From Ophiosphaerella korrae (lineage: Eukaryota; Ascomycota; Dothideomycetes; Pleosporales; Phaeosphaeriaceae): a stretch of DNA of 21,673 nt. Location: the NCBI GenBank assembly GCA_028456385.1, contig JALNQF010000573.1, positions 1 through 21,673 of the forward strand. Reading direction: 5' to 3'. The first letter of the stretch is position 1, and the number at the start of each line of letters is the position of its first letter. The translations under genes and the position numbers were made by a program. Shown here piece after piece: positions 9,471-21,249 of this stretch. The notes below the pieces were generated by a model. The model had not been told where the DNA came from, searched no databases, and saw only the letters and a program-made list of their open reading frames with translations.

Positions 9471-10150
9471 TAGGTAGGTCTTAGTTTACCTACCCTAAAG
9501 CTAAAGTTATTAGTCTAGTTTCTTTATTAATATAAAGTTCTTTATCCTTTCTTATACTTATTTTATCTATATATTATTACTACCTTCTTACTAATTACGT
9601 ATTATATAATAGTATTAAAATATTTCTTTACTTTTATTATACTTTTTTTAAGTTAAACCCTAAGTTTTTTCTTTATATTATTTCTATAAATAATAGTAAA
9701 GCTTATAAAGTATATATTTATATAAATATACGTAGCTCTTATAACGTATTTAGTATTTCTCTTTCTAAGTGTAAGTTTATTATACTTATTTTTACGTCTA
9801 GGCTTAATAATAATAGAGAAAGCTATTAACTAAACTTAAGAGAAATTACTATCTTAAATTATAGAGGCTAAAGCTAAGCGTAAGTATATCTAAGAGCTTA
9901 TATAGAGTAAGCTAGTAGAGAATTAAGCTTATTTCTTTTATTTTTATAAGATAAAGGCCTTAAATAATAAGAAATTAGCTAAGTAGTTAGTAGCTCTAGA
10001 AGCTAAGCTAGACTTAGATAAAGCGTTTAATATTACTATAGTAGGTCTTATACTAGATATCTCTATTATCTCTCTATCTATTATTAGTAATATTAGTTCT
10101 CTTAGTTTACTACTAGGCGTTCTAGAGAGTTTTAATTTTAGAACTCTTCT
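9471..10150 (+). pseudogene. Antisense frame of element B (conserved hidden ORF)
   Basis: A plus-strand frame opposite gag-pol, filling the gap between chromodomain and 3' LTR and overlapping the polyprotein end. Reading TAA/TAG as RIP-mutated CAA/CAG gives roughly 220 continuous codons in phase with GAG at 9816-9818 and GGC at 10116-10118. The first half looks like a Ser/Thr/Pro-rich region once CTA, TTA and ATA are allowed to be CCA, TCA and ACA. The second half is charged and Gln-rich (E-K-A-I-N-Q-T-Q, I-E-A-K-A-K, K-I-K-A-L-N-N-K-K, L-E-A-K-L-D-L-D). The same frame is conserved in X, C and A. Start and stop cannot be fixed because ATG and stops are altered by RIP. There is no recognised domain. 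An alternative sense frame exists but is less well conserved (see findings). Confidence 0.65.
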
Positions 10151-13100
10151 AATTTCTTAAAGTAATTAAGATTATCTTCTAGTTCTTATATTTTCTCTTA
10201 TAGTTATCCTTTTTTGTCTATTTCTATCTATTCTACTAAGTAGTAGTTCTTTCTATTATAGAACTATTACTATAAGATTTCTTTAACTTTTTATTTTTCT
10301 TATTTTCTATACGTATCTACTTTATATACTAGTAGTTCTACGTTCTATAGTACTTGTTCTAGTAGGGCTACGTAGAATATTAGGTATATCTTTATCTTAT
10401 TTAGTAGCTTTAGTTTAAATATAACTAGTATAACTTCTTTCTTAATTTTATATAGTTTTATCTTAACGTAGTCTAATTTTAAACTTAGTTACTTACTTTT
10501 AATATTCTTCTATACTAACTATACTTTTTCTCTTTCTTTAAAATAAAGTCTTTTTTTATACTTTTTATTTTAGTACTTTACTATTTAATTATATAAGAAT
10601 TCTACGTCTTGTTTTAATTAATTATATATATCTTTAAGTCTATTAGTAAAGTTTTCTCTTCTTAAAAACTAAGATATCTAGTTTTTTAGTATCTAATATA
10701 TATTAGGTTTAAATCTATAGTTTATAAAGAAAAGTAATACTTTTATTACTATATTCTTTACGCTGTTATATACTAGCTATACTATAGGTAGTAGCTATAC
10801 CTAATTATTCTAGTTATAGTTAAGGTAGTATCTTAGGTATTGTTTTACTATTTAATTTATTCGTTCTAACTATCTATCTATCTATAAGTAGTATACTATA
10901 GATATTATATAATATATTCCTAATTACGCTACTATAATTCTCTATAGTTTTAATATAAATTATATATCTCTATCTATAATAATTTTATATAGTAGTCTAT
11001 ATTAACTAATTACTATTTCTAGAACCTAGTATATAGTAACTTCTATCTTACTCTTCTCTTTATATAGTTTAAAGTATATATACTTTATAAGCTTATCTAC
11101 TATTATTAGGATTTTATTATACTTAACTCTTAATATTAAGTCTTTAGACTTAGGTAGTTTTGTAATAAAGTCTATTATAATAACTCTCTATAGTTATTTT
11201 AGTATTTCTACTAGTTATAGTATTCTATATAGTACGTACTTATTATATTTATTCTTATAGTATTCTATATAATCTTATAGGACTTCTATTACTAGTTATC
11301 TTACTTTTAGAATATAGTAGTCTTATAGTAGTTTATTTAATATTTTCTTAATTCTTTAGTAACTATATACTAGTAATTTATAAAATTATTATATAAATTC
11401 TCTCTAAATCTTCTTTAGAATATATATTCTTCTATAGGCTTATATAAATCCTTCTTAGATTTCTAGCTTCTTTATTTCTTTAGATACTTTTTACGTTATC
11501 TTTTAAATCTATTTATCTAGTTTACTACTTATTCTTTTAAGTATTATAGCTATCTTAAGTATATTTAAGACTAAGTATCCTTCCTTGTTTTTAATTAGAA
11601 CTATACTAGTAGCTCTTACTTCTTTTTATAAGTCTAGTCTTTTACTAAGAGTATCTATAAACTAATTATCTTTTCCTTTTATATATATAATTTCTAGGTT
11701 AAACGTTAATAAGTATTCCTACTATCTTGTATAGTATTATAATAATTCCTTATTTATTATAAATCCTATAAGATTCTTATAGTCTATATAGACTTTTATT
11801 TAATACTTTACTCTTTATAGATATACTCTTTATTATTTAAATACTTTATAGATTACTAGTATCTCTTTATTATAAATTAAGTAGTTAAGTTCTACTATTT
11901 TTATTTTCTTAGAAAAGTATTTAACTAAATATTCTTTTCTAGTCTCTAGGTCTTCCTATATTAGTACTATTCTATAGACTAAGTTAGATATATCTATTTT
12001 TACTATTACTAGTAGGTCTAGGTTATATATTGTAATAACTAGGTTCTCTATAAACTTTTTCTTAATCTTATTAAATACTTTATTATATTCCTTTATCTAT
12101 TTAAATAGCGTGTCTTTCTTTATAAGTCTTATTATTAGTTCTATATCTTTAGAATATCTTACTATTAACTTTTTATAGAAGTTAGCTAGCCTATAAAATT
12201 ATTATACCTCTTTTAGGTTTCTTAGTGTTAGCTATTTATTAATTAATCTAATCTTTTCTAGATTAATACTAATTTTTCCTAGTTTAATAATAAATCTAAG
12301 GAAATCTATTTTCTTTATATAAAATTTGTATTTTCTTATTTTAAGAAATAATTTATTTTCTACTAGTTTTTCTAGTACTTTATATATATATTATACGTGT
12401 TCTTCTTCTATCTCTAAGAATATAAAGATATTGTCTAAGTATATAAATATAAATATATCTAAGTACTCTCTTAGTACTATATTAATTCTTTTTTAGAATA
12501 ATACTAGTACGTTTATTAAGCTAAATAGTATAACTAGGTATTTATATAGTCTATACTATATTCTAAATACTATTTTCTATTTATTACTTTTCTTAATTCT
12601 AATCTAATAGTAAGTATTCTAGATATCTAGTTTTATAAAGACTCTTACTCTTTATAGTCTATTTTATATTCTATCTATTTATAGTAGTAGGTATTAGTTT
12701 TTATTTATAATTACGTTAGTTTTTCTAAAATCTATATAAGGTCTCTTATTACTTATTCTCTTCTTATCTATAAATATAAGTCTATATACTACTAAAGATT
12801 TAGATTCTCTTATTTATCTTTTTTTTATTACATTTTAGATAAATATTTACTTAATTTTAGATTCTTTTTCTATTTTTTAGTAGACTAGGCTCTATCTTAT
12901 ATTTTTACTTTTTTCTAGTTCTATTACTAAGTCTTATAGTTAATATTTTAGAAGGTAATCTTCTAGCTCTATAAGCTATTTTTCCTACTTCTTATATTTT
13001 TTAGAGAATTCTCTTTTATAAGTATTTATATTAGCTTTTAATATATCTATTTTACTATAACTAATTTCTCTAGTTCTTTAATTAATATATAGGTTAGTTA

Positions 13101-15573
13101 TTTATAACTATAGTATTCCTAATATTATATCTTGTTTATTATTAATTATTGTTATATCTATAACTATATTCTTAATTTCTAGTCCTTCTAGCCTTAGTAT
13201 TAAAGGTACTATTTTAAACTATATAGGTTCTTAGAATAGTTTTCCTTTAATTATACTTAGTTATTAAAGATATTTCTTTATTATATACTTTATTTTTTTT
13301 ATTTCTATAAACTTCTTTAATATAAAGTTTCTTATAGCTCTACTATTAATTATTAATTATACTTCTTTTCTTTAGTATATACTTATCTTTATAATATATA
13401 GGCCTCTTATACTTTCTAGCTTTTCTTACTTTAGTATTTTTATAAACTATCTATCTTTCTAGAGCTATAGCTCTATTTTAAGTTTATATTCTTTGTATTT
13501 TAGATATTTATTATTTATATATTTATACTATAGTCCTCCCTAGACGTATTTCTTAGTTAACTTAGATCTAGGTCTTACTACTAAGTATCTATCTTCTAAG
13601 ATTATTTTCTATCTTTAGATATCTTTTACTATAATTACTCTTATATAGTTATAGCCTCTTCTTCTTATAAGCTATATATTATTATTTACTTTAAAGTTCT
13701 TATATATAATATAATTTTTATCTAAGTATAATATCTATAATACTTTAAAGTATACTAGATATTTTAGATCTATTATCTTATTATTCACTTCTTAGTACTT
13801 ATCTTTACTAGGTATATTTATTATTAGGATATAGTATACTACTAGTATTCTTAGTATATAGGCTTTATTTATCTATTACGTTTTCTTTATAAAGTATTAC
13901 TATTCTCTTAGTATAAGTATTCTTCTTACTATAACTATATACTACTTTATCTATTCTTAAAATAGTATAAACTTAGTTTCTTTAAGATTACGTTCTTTCT
14001 AGTCTTTATACGCTTTCTCTATACTTATAACTATTAAGTATATTTAAATAAACTTCTATTCTTTATTATATTCCTTTATATTTATTATTATATAGCTATA
14101 ATAGCTATATATTATTAGCTAGGTATACTTTATACCTTTTATACTAACTTATCTCTTACTTCTTCTTAGTCCTTTAAAAGTAGTTATAGTAGTCTCTTTA
14201 TCTAGTACTAGTCCTTTAGCCTAGATTAGTAGTACTAAAGGCTCTTCTCTTTCTAAGTCTTCTATTAGTAAGTCTACTACTTAAGCTATTTCTTCTAGCT
14301 AAGCTTTAGTTCTATTTTCTTTTATTATAGCTACTTTATATCTCTATTTCTATAAGAACTATACTACTTTCTATTTACTAAAAAGATATATATAGTAGTT
14401 ATTATTATAATAAAAGGTCTAATAAAGTATTATATATTATACTTCTTTACTCCTAGCTACTTTCTCTTAAAGTTTAGCCTATACTTATAGTACTTCTTTC
14501 TTCTTTTTAGTTATTTTTAACTAAGTTTTTTTTTTTAGGTCTTTACTTCTATAGTCTTTTATAAAGTATCTTAGTTTCTTATATTTATAGTATACTATAT
14601 CCTTCTTTAACTTAGATCTATAGTTCTTTACGTAGTAGCCTAGTTTACTATAATTAAAGTACGTAAAGTCTTTATTTTTCTTCTTTTTCTTATTCTTATT
14701 AGCGTTAAAGACTATAAGGTCTCCCTTGTTATAATTCTAGGTATAACCTCTATATTTATTTTTCTTTTATTCTTAAAGATTGTTATTAATTTATATTACC
14801 TATTATTTTAAAGCTTCTAGTATTTATAGTTTTTCTATATATATTATCTTATATTAGATCTTAGAGTTTAGTCTTTATTTAAATTATAATATTAGAGCTA
14901 ACTTATGTTATTCTATATTTTGTAATAGTTATTTAAACTATAATATATACTTAGGAACACTCTAATTTTATATAAGCTTCTATAACTACTCTTTAGCTTA
15001 TTAGGTAATATCTATATCTTTAAACGCTACTCTTATTTATTTAGTAAAGTATTTATAACTTCTAAAGATAGCTCTAGTCTTATCTTTCTAGGTTATTAGG
15101 CTATATATTGTATAGTCTATCTAGTAAAGTTTATACTATCTTATTACGTCTTTTTTAAGATATAATCTAATATATATTACTTTCTTTTCTTCTATATTAA
15201 AGTGTAGTACTTGTATATCTATCTAAAGTTATACTAAGGCGATAAAAGGTTTTAATTTCTTTTTTTTCCTATTAAACTTTTTTAGAACTAGTATTTTTAG
15301 TAGTTTCTTTGTTGTACTTATCTCTAGTCTTTAGGTAATTAGTTCTATCTAGTTTTGTCTTTAGATAATAGCCTTAATCTATACCTTATTCTATTTTATG
15401 TAATCTTATAGTTCTTTATTCTATATTTGTAAGGTATTAATTACTATCTTTATATCTTCTTTGTTATTAATTAATTAGTTAAGACAACTTTTAATTATTT
15501 CTTAAATAGTACTATCTAACTCTTAACTACTTCTAAGGGCTTTACCTAATTATTTAGTTAAACTTTCTACTAT
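10093..15573 (-). pseudogene. gag-pol: gag-pol polyprotein of element B, in one frame but full of RIP stops
   Basis: The putative start is ATA at 15571-15573 (from ATG), 61 bp inside the 5' LTR. Anchors in the same frame: CCHC zinc knuckle at 14551-14592 (residues 328-341, Cys and His codons now Tyr), protease Asp at 13345-13347 (residue 743, D-S-G-A now N-S-R-A), RT Y-L-D-D at 12430-12441 (residues 1045-1048, now Y-L-D-N), RNase H Asp at 11992-11994 (residue 1194), integrase H-P-Q-T-D-G relic from 10890 (residue 1562), and the last chromodomain Phe at 10141-10143 (residue 1811). The end is probably within about 20 codons of that, giving about 1,830 residues. The chromodomain (about 10145-10285) classes it as a chromovirus. 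A single gag-pol frame, rather than a frameshift between gag and pol, is inferred. It is not expressible: catalytic Asp residues are lost and stops are frequent. Confidence 0.92.
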
Positions 15574-15634
15574 TATATTAGCTAGACTATATATTACTTA
15601 CACTTTACTTTTTATAATAACTAAATTAGTAAAG
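15574..15634 (-). other. 5' leader of element B (primer-binding region)
   Basis: Only about 61 bp separate the 5' LTR from the putative gag start, and the same leader is present in D (77-137). The primer-binding site should lie just inside the LTR; the minus strand there reads CTTTACTAATTTAGTT in B and CCTTACTAATTTAGTT in D. I could not match it to a tRNA 3' end, and RIP may have altered it. Confidence 0.55.
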
Positions 15635-16063
15635 TATTACAAGCTACCTATTATTAACTATAGGTACTTATCTTAGAAAGAGTTAGTAAATTATAAAGTA
15701 ATAGTAAAAGCTTAAGAGTAATCTATAATAACTATAAATAATAGAAGATATTTTATAACTATCTTGTATTAGCGTTCTATAGTTAAAGGATTAAATTACT
15801 AATACTATCCTAATAATACGTATCTTACTAACTATATACTTATTGTAATCTATAATATATAGTTACTAAGACTAGTAAATTATAGATTATCTTAATCTAT
15901 AATCTATTAATACTAAGAATCTATAGATTATAGATTAACTTAGGTATCCTAGTTATATATAGTTTCCTAATCGAGGTTATTACTCTACTCGTCCTATACT
16001 TTATTAGCGCCTAGATTAAGACTAATTAGTTCTATCTCGATTTCTTCTATTACACCTATAATA
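15635..16063 (-). repeat. LTR 4 (5' LTR of element B), 429 bp
   Basis: It starts TATTACAAG and ends CCTATAATA, with the same length as LTR 3 and LTR 5. It is followed on the right by non-element sequence. The left boundary adjoins the leader shared with D. Confidence 0.9.
15893..15937. repeat. Perfect stem-loop inside LTR 4
   Basis: Arms TAATCTATAATCTAT (15893-15907) and ATAGATTATAGATTA (15923-15937) are exact reverse complements with a 15 nt loop. An upstream, less perfect version precedes it. Equivalent hairpins lie at 9286-9330 and 20122-20166; LTR 1 lacks this second unit. Confidence 0.9.
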
Positions 16064-16625
16064 TTAAGCTTATTCTATTCTCTATAGTAGAGGTCTAGCT
16101 TAGTTACTTTAGAAGTAGCTATATAGGTTACTTCTATACGCTAGTTATTTATATTTATTAATATATTACTTATTTTAAAAGTGTTTAATATATTAAGACC
16201 TTAGAACTAGTAAGAGTAATAAGGGTAAGTAAGCTTCTATAAGATAGGTAAAGTTAATAAATAAGTTAGTTACTTAGCTTAATTAATAGTTAGCTTTTAT
16301 TAGAGTATTACAAAGTATATAAGTATTAATAAGTAGATAAGAATCTAATTAAAGTATTAGTTATAATACTCTATTAAGATAAGAAGTAAAGAAGAGATTA
16401 AATATAATAGTCTATAAAAGTCTATTAGTATTTCTATATACTTACTATCTAGTATTTATTTCTAAGCGCTTACTCTAAAGTATTTACTCTAGAGCGCTTA
16501 TTTTAGAGTATTTACTCTAGAGCGTTTACTCTAGAGTATTTACTACTAAATAGTTACGTATTTTACTACGCTATATTACCTAGCCTAATTATATACAATA
16601 TAATAGCTTACTTACTACTTAGTAT
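16064..16625. other. About 560 bp island between elements B and C, no gene seen
   Basis: I find no match to the retroelement family or to the 6078-6502 island. The sequence is RIP-depleted and A+T rich. Its right part holds a 14 bp minisatellite (16452-16549). The boundary with the truncated element C is gradual by eye, near 16626. No coding frame or RNA gene was evident. Confidence 0.55.
16452..16549. repeat. 14 bp minisatellite, seven units
   Basis: Units of 14 bp start at 16452, 16466, 16480, 16494, 16508, 16522 and 16536. They alternate between a GCGC/GCGT head (GCGCTTACTCTAAA, GCGCTTATTTTAGA, GCGTTTACTCTAGA) and a GTAT head (GTATTTACTCTAGA). The true higher-order unit is therefore 28 bp. 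A weaker eighth unit may precede at 16438. Confidence 0.92.
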
Positions 16626-19600
16626 TATAATATAGCTATAATAAAAGAAAGAATAAAAGCGTAGCTAAAAAAGATAGTATATATAATAGACTTACTAATA
16701 GAAGATTTAGAAAGGGAAGAGCCCTTAGTACTATTAATATAGGCTAAAGGACTAGTACTAAATAAAGAGACTACTATAGCTACCTCTAAAGAACTATAAA
16801 GAAGTAAGAAATAAGTTAGTATAAAAAGTATAGAGTATACTTAACTAGATATATATAGTTATAATAGCTATATAATAATAGATATAGAGGAGTAGAATAA
16901 AGAATAGAGATTTATTTAAATATACTTAATAGTTATAAGTATAGAGGAAGTATATAAAGACTAGAAAAAACGTAATCTTAAAGAAATAAAGTTTATACTA
17001 TTTTAAGAATAGATAAAGTAATATATAGTTATAGTAAGAAGAATACCTATATAAAAGAAATAGTAATACTTTATAAAAAAGACGTAATAGATTAATAAAG
17101 CCTATATACTAAGAGTACTAGTAGTATACTATATTTTAACTACAACTATACCTAGTAGAAGTAAATACTAAGAAGGAGACGATAAAATAATAGATCTAGA
17201 ATATCTAGTACACTTTAAAGTATTATAGATATTATACTTAGATAAGAATTATATTATATATAGAAACCCTAAAGTAAATAATAAGATATAGCTTATAAGA
17301 AGAAGAAGCTATAACTATATAAGAGTAATCCTAGTAGAAGATATCTAAGAGTAGAAAATAACCCTAAAAGATAGATATATAGTAGTAAGGCCTAGATCTA
17401 AACTATTAAAGAAATACGTCTAAAGAGGACTATAGTATAAATATATATATAATAAATATCTAAAATATAATAAATATAAACTTAAAATAAGGCTATAGCT
17501 CTAGAAAAATAGATAATTTATAAAGTTACTTAAGTAAGAAAGGCTAGAAGGTATAAGAAGCCTATATATTATAAAAATAAGTTTATACTAAGAAAAGAAA
17601 GTATAATTAATAATTAATAGTAGAGCTACAAGAAACTTTATATTAAAGAAGTTTATAGAAATATAAGAAATAAAGTATACTCTAAAGAAATACCTTTAAT
17701 AACTAAGTATAATTAAAGGAAAACTATTTTAAGAACCTATTAGGTTTAAAACAATTTCCTCTATATTAGAATTAGAAAAGATAATAATTAAGAATATAGT
17801 TCTAGATATAATAACAATTAATAATAAATAAGATATAATATTAAGTATACTATAGTTATAGATAACTAACCTATATATTAATTAGAGAATAAAAAAAATT
17901 AACTACTATAGAATAGATATATTAAAGGCTAATATAAATACCTATAAAAGAGAATTCTCTAAAGAATATAAGAAAGAAGAAAAATAGCTTATAGAGCTAG
18001 AAGATTATCTCCTAGAATACTAGTTATAGGATCTAGTAATAGACCTAAAAGAAAATAAAGATATAAAATAGAGCTTAGTCTATAAAAAGATAGAAGAAGA
18101 ATTTAAGATTAAATAAACGTTTATTAAAAGCGTACTAAAGAAGAAATAAATATAAGAATCTAGATCCTTAGTAGTATATAAACTTATATTTATAGACAAG
18201 AAAGAGATAAGTAATAAAAGGCCCTACGTAGATTTTAGAAAAACTAACGTAATTATAAACAAGAACTAATATCTATTACTATAAATAGACGTAATATAAA
18301 ATAAGCTATAGAAAGTAAGAATCTTTATTAAACTAGATATCTAGAACGCCTACTATTAGATTAGAATTAAAAAAGGTAATAAGTAGAAAATAGTATTTAG
18401 AATATAGTATAGACTATATAAGTACTTAGTTATACTATTTAGCTTAATAAACGCACTAGTAGTATTCTAAGAAAGAATTAATATAGTACTAAGAGAGTAC
18501 TTAGATATATTTATATTTATATACCTAGATAATATCTTTATATTCTTAGAAATAGAGGAAGAATATATATAATATATATATAAAGTACTAGAAAACCTAG
18601 TAGAAAATAAGTTATTTCTTAAAATAAGAAAATGCGAGTTATATATAAAAGAAATAGATTTCTTTAGATTTATTATTAAACTAGGGAAAATTAAAATTAA
18701 CTTAGAAAAGATTAGATTAATTAACAAATAGCTAATACTAAAAAACCTAAAGGAAGTATAATAATTTTATAGGCTAGCTAACTTTTATAGAAAGTTAATA
18801 ATAGAATAGTCTAAAAATATAAAACTAATAATAAAACTTATAAAGAAAGATACGCTATTTAAATAGATAAAAGAATATAATAAAGTATTTAATAAGATTA
18901 AAAAGAAGTTTATATAAAACTTAGTTATTAGAATATATAACTTAAACCTACTAGTAATAGTAAAAATAGATATATCTAATTTAGTCTATAAAATAGTACT
19001 AATATAGGAAGACCTAGAGACTAGAAAAGAATATTTAGTTAAATACTTCTCTAAGAAAATAAAAATAGTAGAACTTAACTATCTAATCTATAACAAAGAA
19101 ATACTAGTAATCTATAAAGTATTTAAGTAATAGAGAGTATACTTATAAAGAGTAAAATACTAAATAAAGGTCTATATAAACTATAAGAATCTTATAAGAT
19201 TTATAATAAATAAGAAGTTGTTATAATACTATATAAGATAGTAGGAATTCTTATTAATATTTAATATAGAAATTATATATATAAAAGAAAAAAATAACTA
19301 ATTTATAAATACCTTTAGTAGAAGACTAAACTTATAAGAAGAAGTAAATACTACTAGTATAGTTCTAGTTAAGAATAAAGAAAAATACTTAGTCTTAAAT
19401 ATACTTAAAATAGCTATAATACTTAATAGAATAAGTAGTAAGCTAGATAAATAGATTTAAAAAGTAATATAAGAAGTACCTAAAGAAATAGAAAGACTAG
19501 AAATCTAAAAAGGATTAGTATAAACCTATAGAAAAACGTATATTATAGGAAAAATTTAAAGAGAATTTATATAATAATTCTATAAACTACTAGTATATAG

Positions 19601-19858
19601 ATACTAAAACATTAATAAAACCTTTAATAGATTACTCTAAGATTACTATATTTTAAAAGTAAGATAGCTAGTAATAAAAGTACTATAAAACTATATAGAA
19701 TACTAAAGAAATAAATATAATAAATATATACTATATAAAATACTATAACTAGTAGAAGTACTAAAATAACTATAAAGAGTTATTATAATAAACTTTATTA
19801 CAAAACTACCTACGTCTAAAGACCTAATATTAGGAACTAAGTATAATAAAATTCTTAT

Positions 19859-19863
19859 AATAG
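19859..19863. repeat. Target-site duplication, left copy (AATAG)
   Basis: AATAG directly left of the solo LTR, repeated at 20293-20297. Element A has the empty site, with a single AATAG between matching flanks (near 4034). Confidence 0.9.
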
Positions 19864-20292
19864 TATAATAGGCTTCCTACTATTAACTATAGAGCCTATC
19901 TTAAAGAAGTTAGTAGATTACAAGGTAATAATAAAAGCTCGTGTTAGGATTTATAATAACTTATAAATAGTAAGAGATATTCTATAACTATCTTGTACTA
20001 GCGTTCTATAGTTAAAGGATTAAATTACTAATACTATCTTAATAATATATATTCTACTAACTATATACTTAATATAATCTATAATCTATAGTTACTAAAA
20101 CTAGTAGATTATAGATTAATTTAATCTATAATCTATTAATACTAAGAGTCTATAGATTATAGATTACCTTAGGTGTCCTAGTTATATATAGTCTCTTAAT
20201 CGAGATTATTACTTTACCTATCCTATACTTTATTAGTACCTAAGTTAGGATTAATTAGTTCTATCTCGATTCTTTCTATTTTACCTATAATA
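19864..20292 (-). repeat. Solo LTR (LTR 5), 429 bp, inserted in the integrase of element C
   Basis: It starts TATAATAGG and ends CCTATAATA, same length and layout as LTR 3 and LTR 4, with the second hairpin at 20122-20166. It is oriented opposite to C. It is flanked by a perfect 5 bp duplication and has no internal element sequence, so it is a solo LTR left by LTR-LTR recombination of a full insertion. Confidence 0.95.
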
Positions 20293-20297
20293 AATAG
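20293..20297. repeat. Target-site duplication, right copy (AATAG)
   Basis: Second AATAG, followed by TAAATAAACT, which continues element C as in A (TAGATAAACT). Confidence 0.9.
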
Positions 20298-21249
20298 TAA
20301 ATAAACTTATAAAGTATATATACTTCTAACTATATAAAGAGAAAAGTAAAATAGAAGTTACTACGTACTAGGTTTTAGAAACTATAATTAGTTAATATAG
20401 ACTACTAGATAAAATTATTATAGATAGAGATATACGATTTATATTAAAACTATAAGGAATAATAGTAGTGTAATTAGGAATTAAATATATAATATTTATA
20501 GTATACTACCTATAGATAGATAGATAGTTAGAATAAATAAATTAGATAGTAGAATTGTACTTAAGATACTACTTTAACTATAACTAGAATAATTAGGTAT
20601 AACTACTACCTATAGTATAATTAGTATATAATAGCGTAAAGAACGTAGTAATAAAAGTATTACTTTTCTTTATAAACTATAGATTCGAGCCTAATATATA
20701 CTAGATACTAAGAAATTAGATATTTTAGTCTCTAAGAAGAGAAAACTTTACTAATAGACTTAAAGATATATATAACTAACTAAGATAAGATATAGAATTT
20801 CTATATAATAGGATAGTAAAGTACGATAATAAAAAGTATAAAAAAAGACCTTAATTTAGAGAGAGAGAAAAAGTATAGTTAGTTAGAAAAAATATTAAGA
20901 GTATATAACCTAGTTTAAAACTAGACTACGTTAAGATAAAACTATATAAAATAGAGAAAGAAGTTATACTAGTTCTATTTAAGCTAAAACTACTAAATAA
21001 AATAAGAATATACCTAACCTTCTATATAGTACTACTTAAGGTAGTACTATAAAACGTAGAACTACTAGTATATAAAGTAGATACGTATAGAGAATAAGAA
21101 GTATAAGAAGTTAAGAAAATCTTAGAATACTAGTTCTATAATAGAAGAAACTACTACTTAGTAAAATAGATAGGTATAGATAAAAAAAGATAACTATAGG
21201 AAAAAATATAAAAACTAGAGAATAACTTTAATTACTTTAAAAAACTAAA

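Larger units (their letters stand above)
9028..16063 (-). mobile_element. Element B: full-length Ty3/gypsy chromovirus, 7,036 bp
   Basis: On the minus strand the element runs 5' LTR (15635-16063), leader, gag-pol, an antisense frame, polypurine tract (9457-9470) and 3' LTR (9028-9456). Both LTRs are 429 bp. It is the reference copy for the window because the anchor motifs of gag-pol stay in a single frame. The outer flanks do not match (AAATC at 9023-9027, TTAAG at 16064-16068), and the left flank is element X while the right flank is unrelated DNA. The right junction was therefore rearranged after insertion, or the insertion was not a simple one. RIP has removed nearly all CA/TG sites. Confidence 0.92.

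Noticed and set aside
9500..10120. A sense-strand protein (envelope-like or third ORF) after the chromodomain
   Set aside because: One sense frame can also be read through if stops become Gln. But changes between X and B are mostly non-synonymous in it, whereas the antisense frame fits better. No signal peptide or membrane segment could be supported.
15615..15634. Self-priming match between the leader (ACTAATTTAG) and the LTR (ACTAATTAG)
   Set aside because: The motif is short, nearly palindromic and AT-only, with an indel, so it carries too little information to claim a primer site.
6498..16068. Possible target duplication TAAAG (6498-6502) / TTAAG (16064-16068) joining X's outer LTR with B's right LTR
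   Set aside because: It matches 4 of 5 with a transversion that RIP cannot make, and the right end of LTR 4 is of the B type and not the X type. The match is likely by chance in such AT-rich DNA.
18467..18727. An 86-codon open frame on the minus strand
   Set aside because: It is exactly antisense to the RT core of element C (Y-L-D-N at 18522). It is Ile/Leu/Ser-rich low complexity and is not kept open in A or B. It is a by-product of AT richness.
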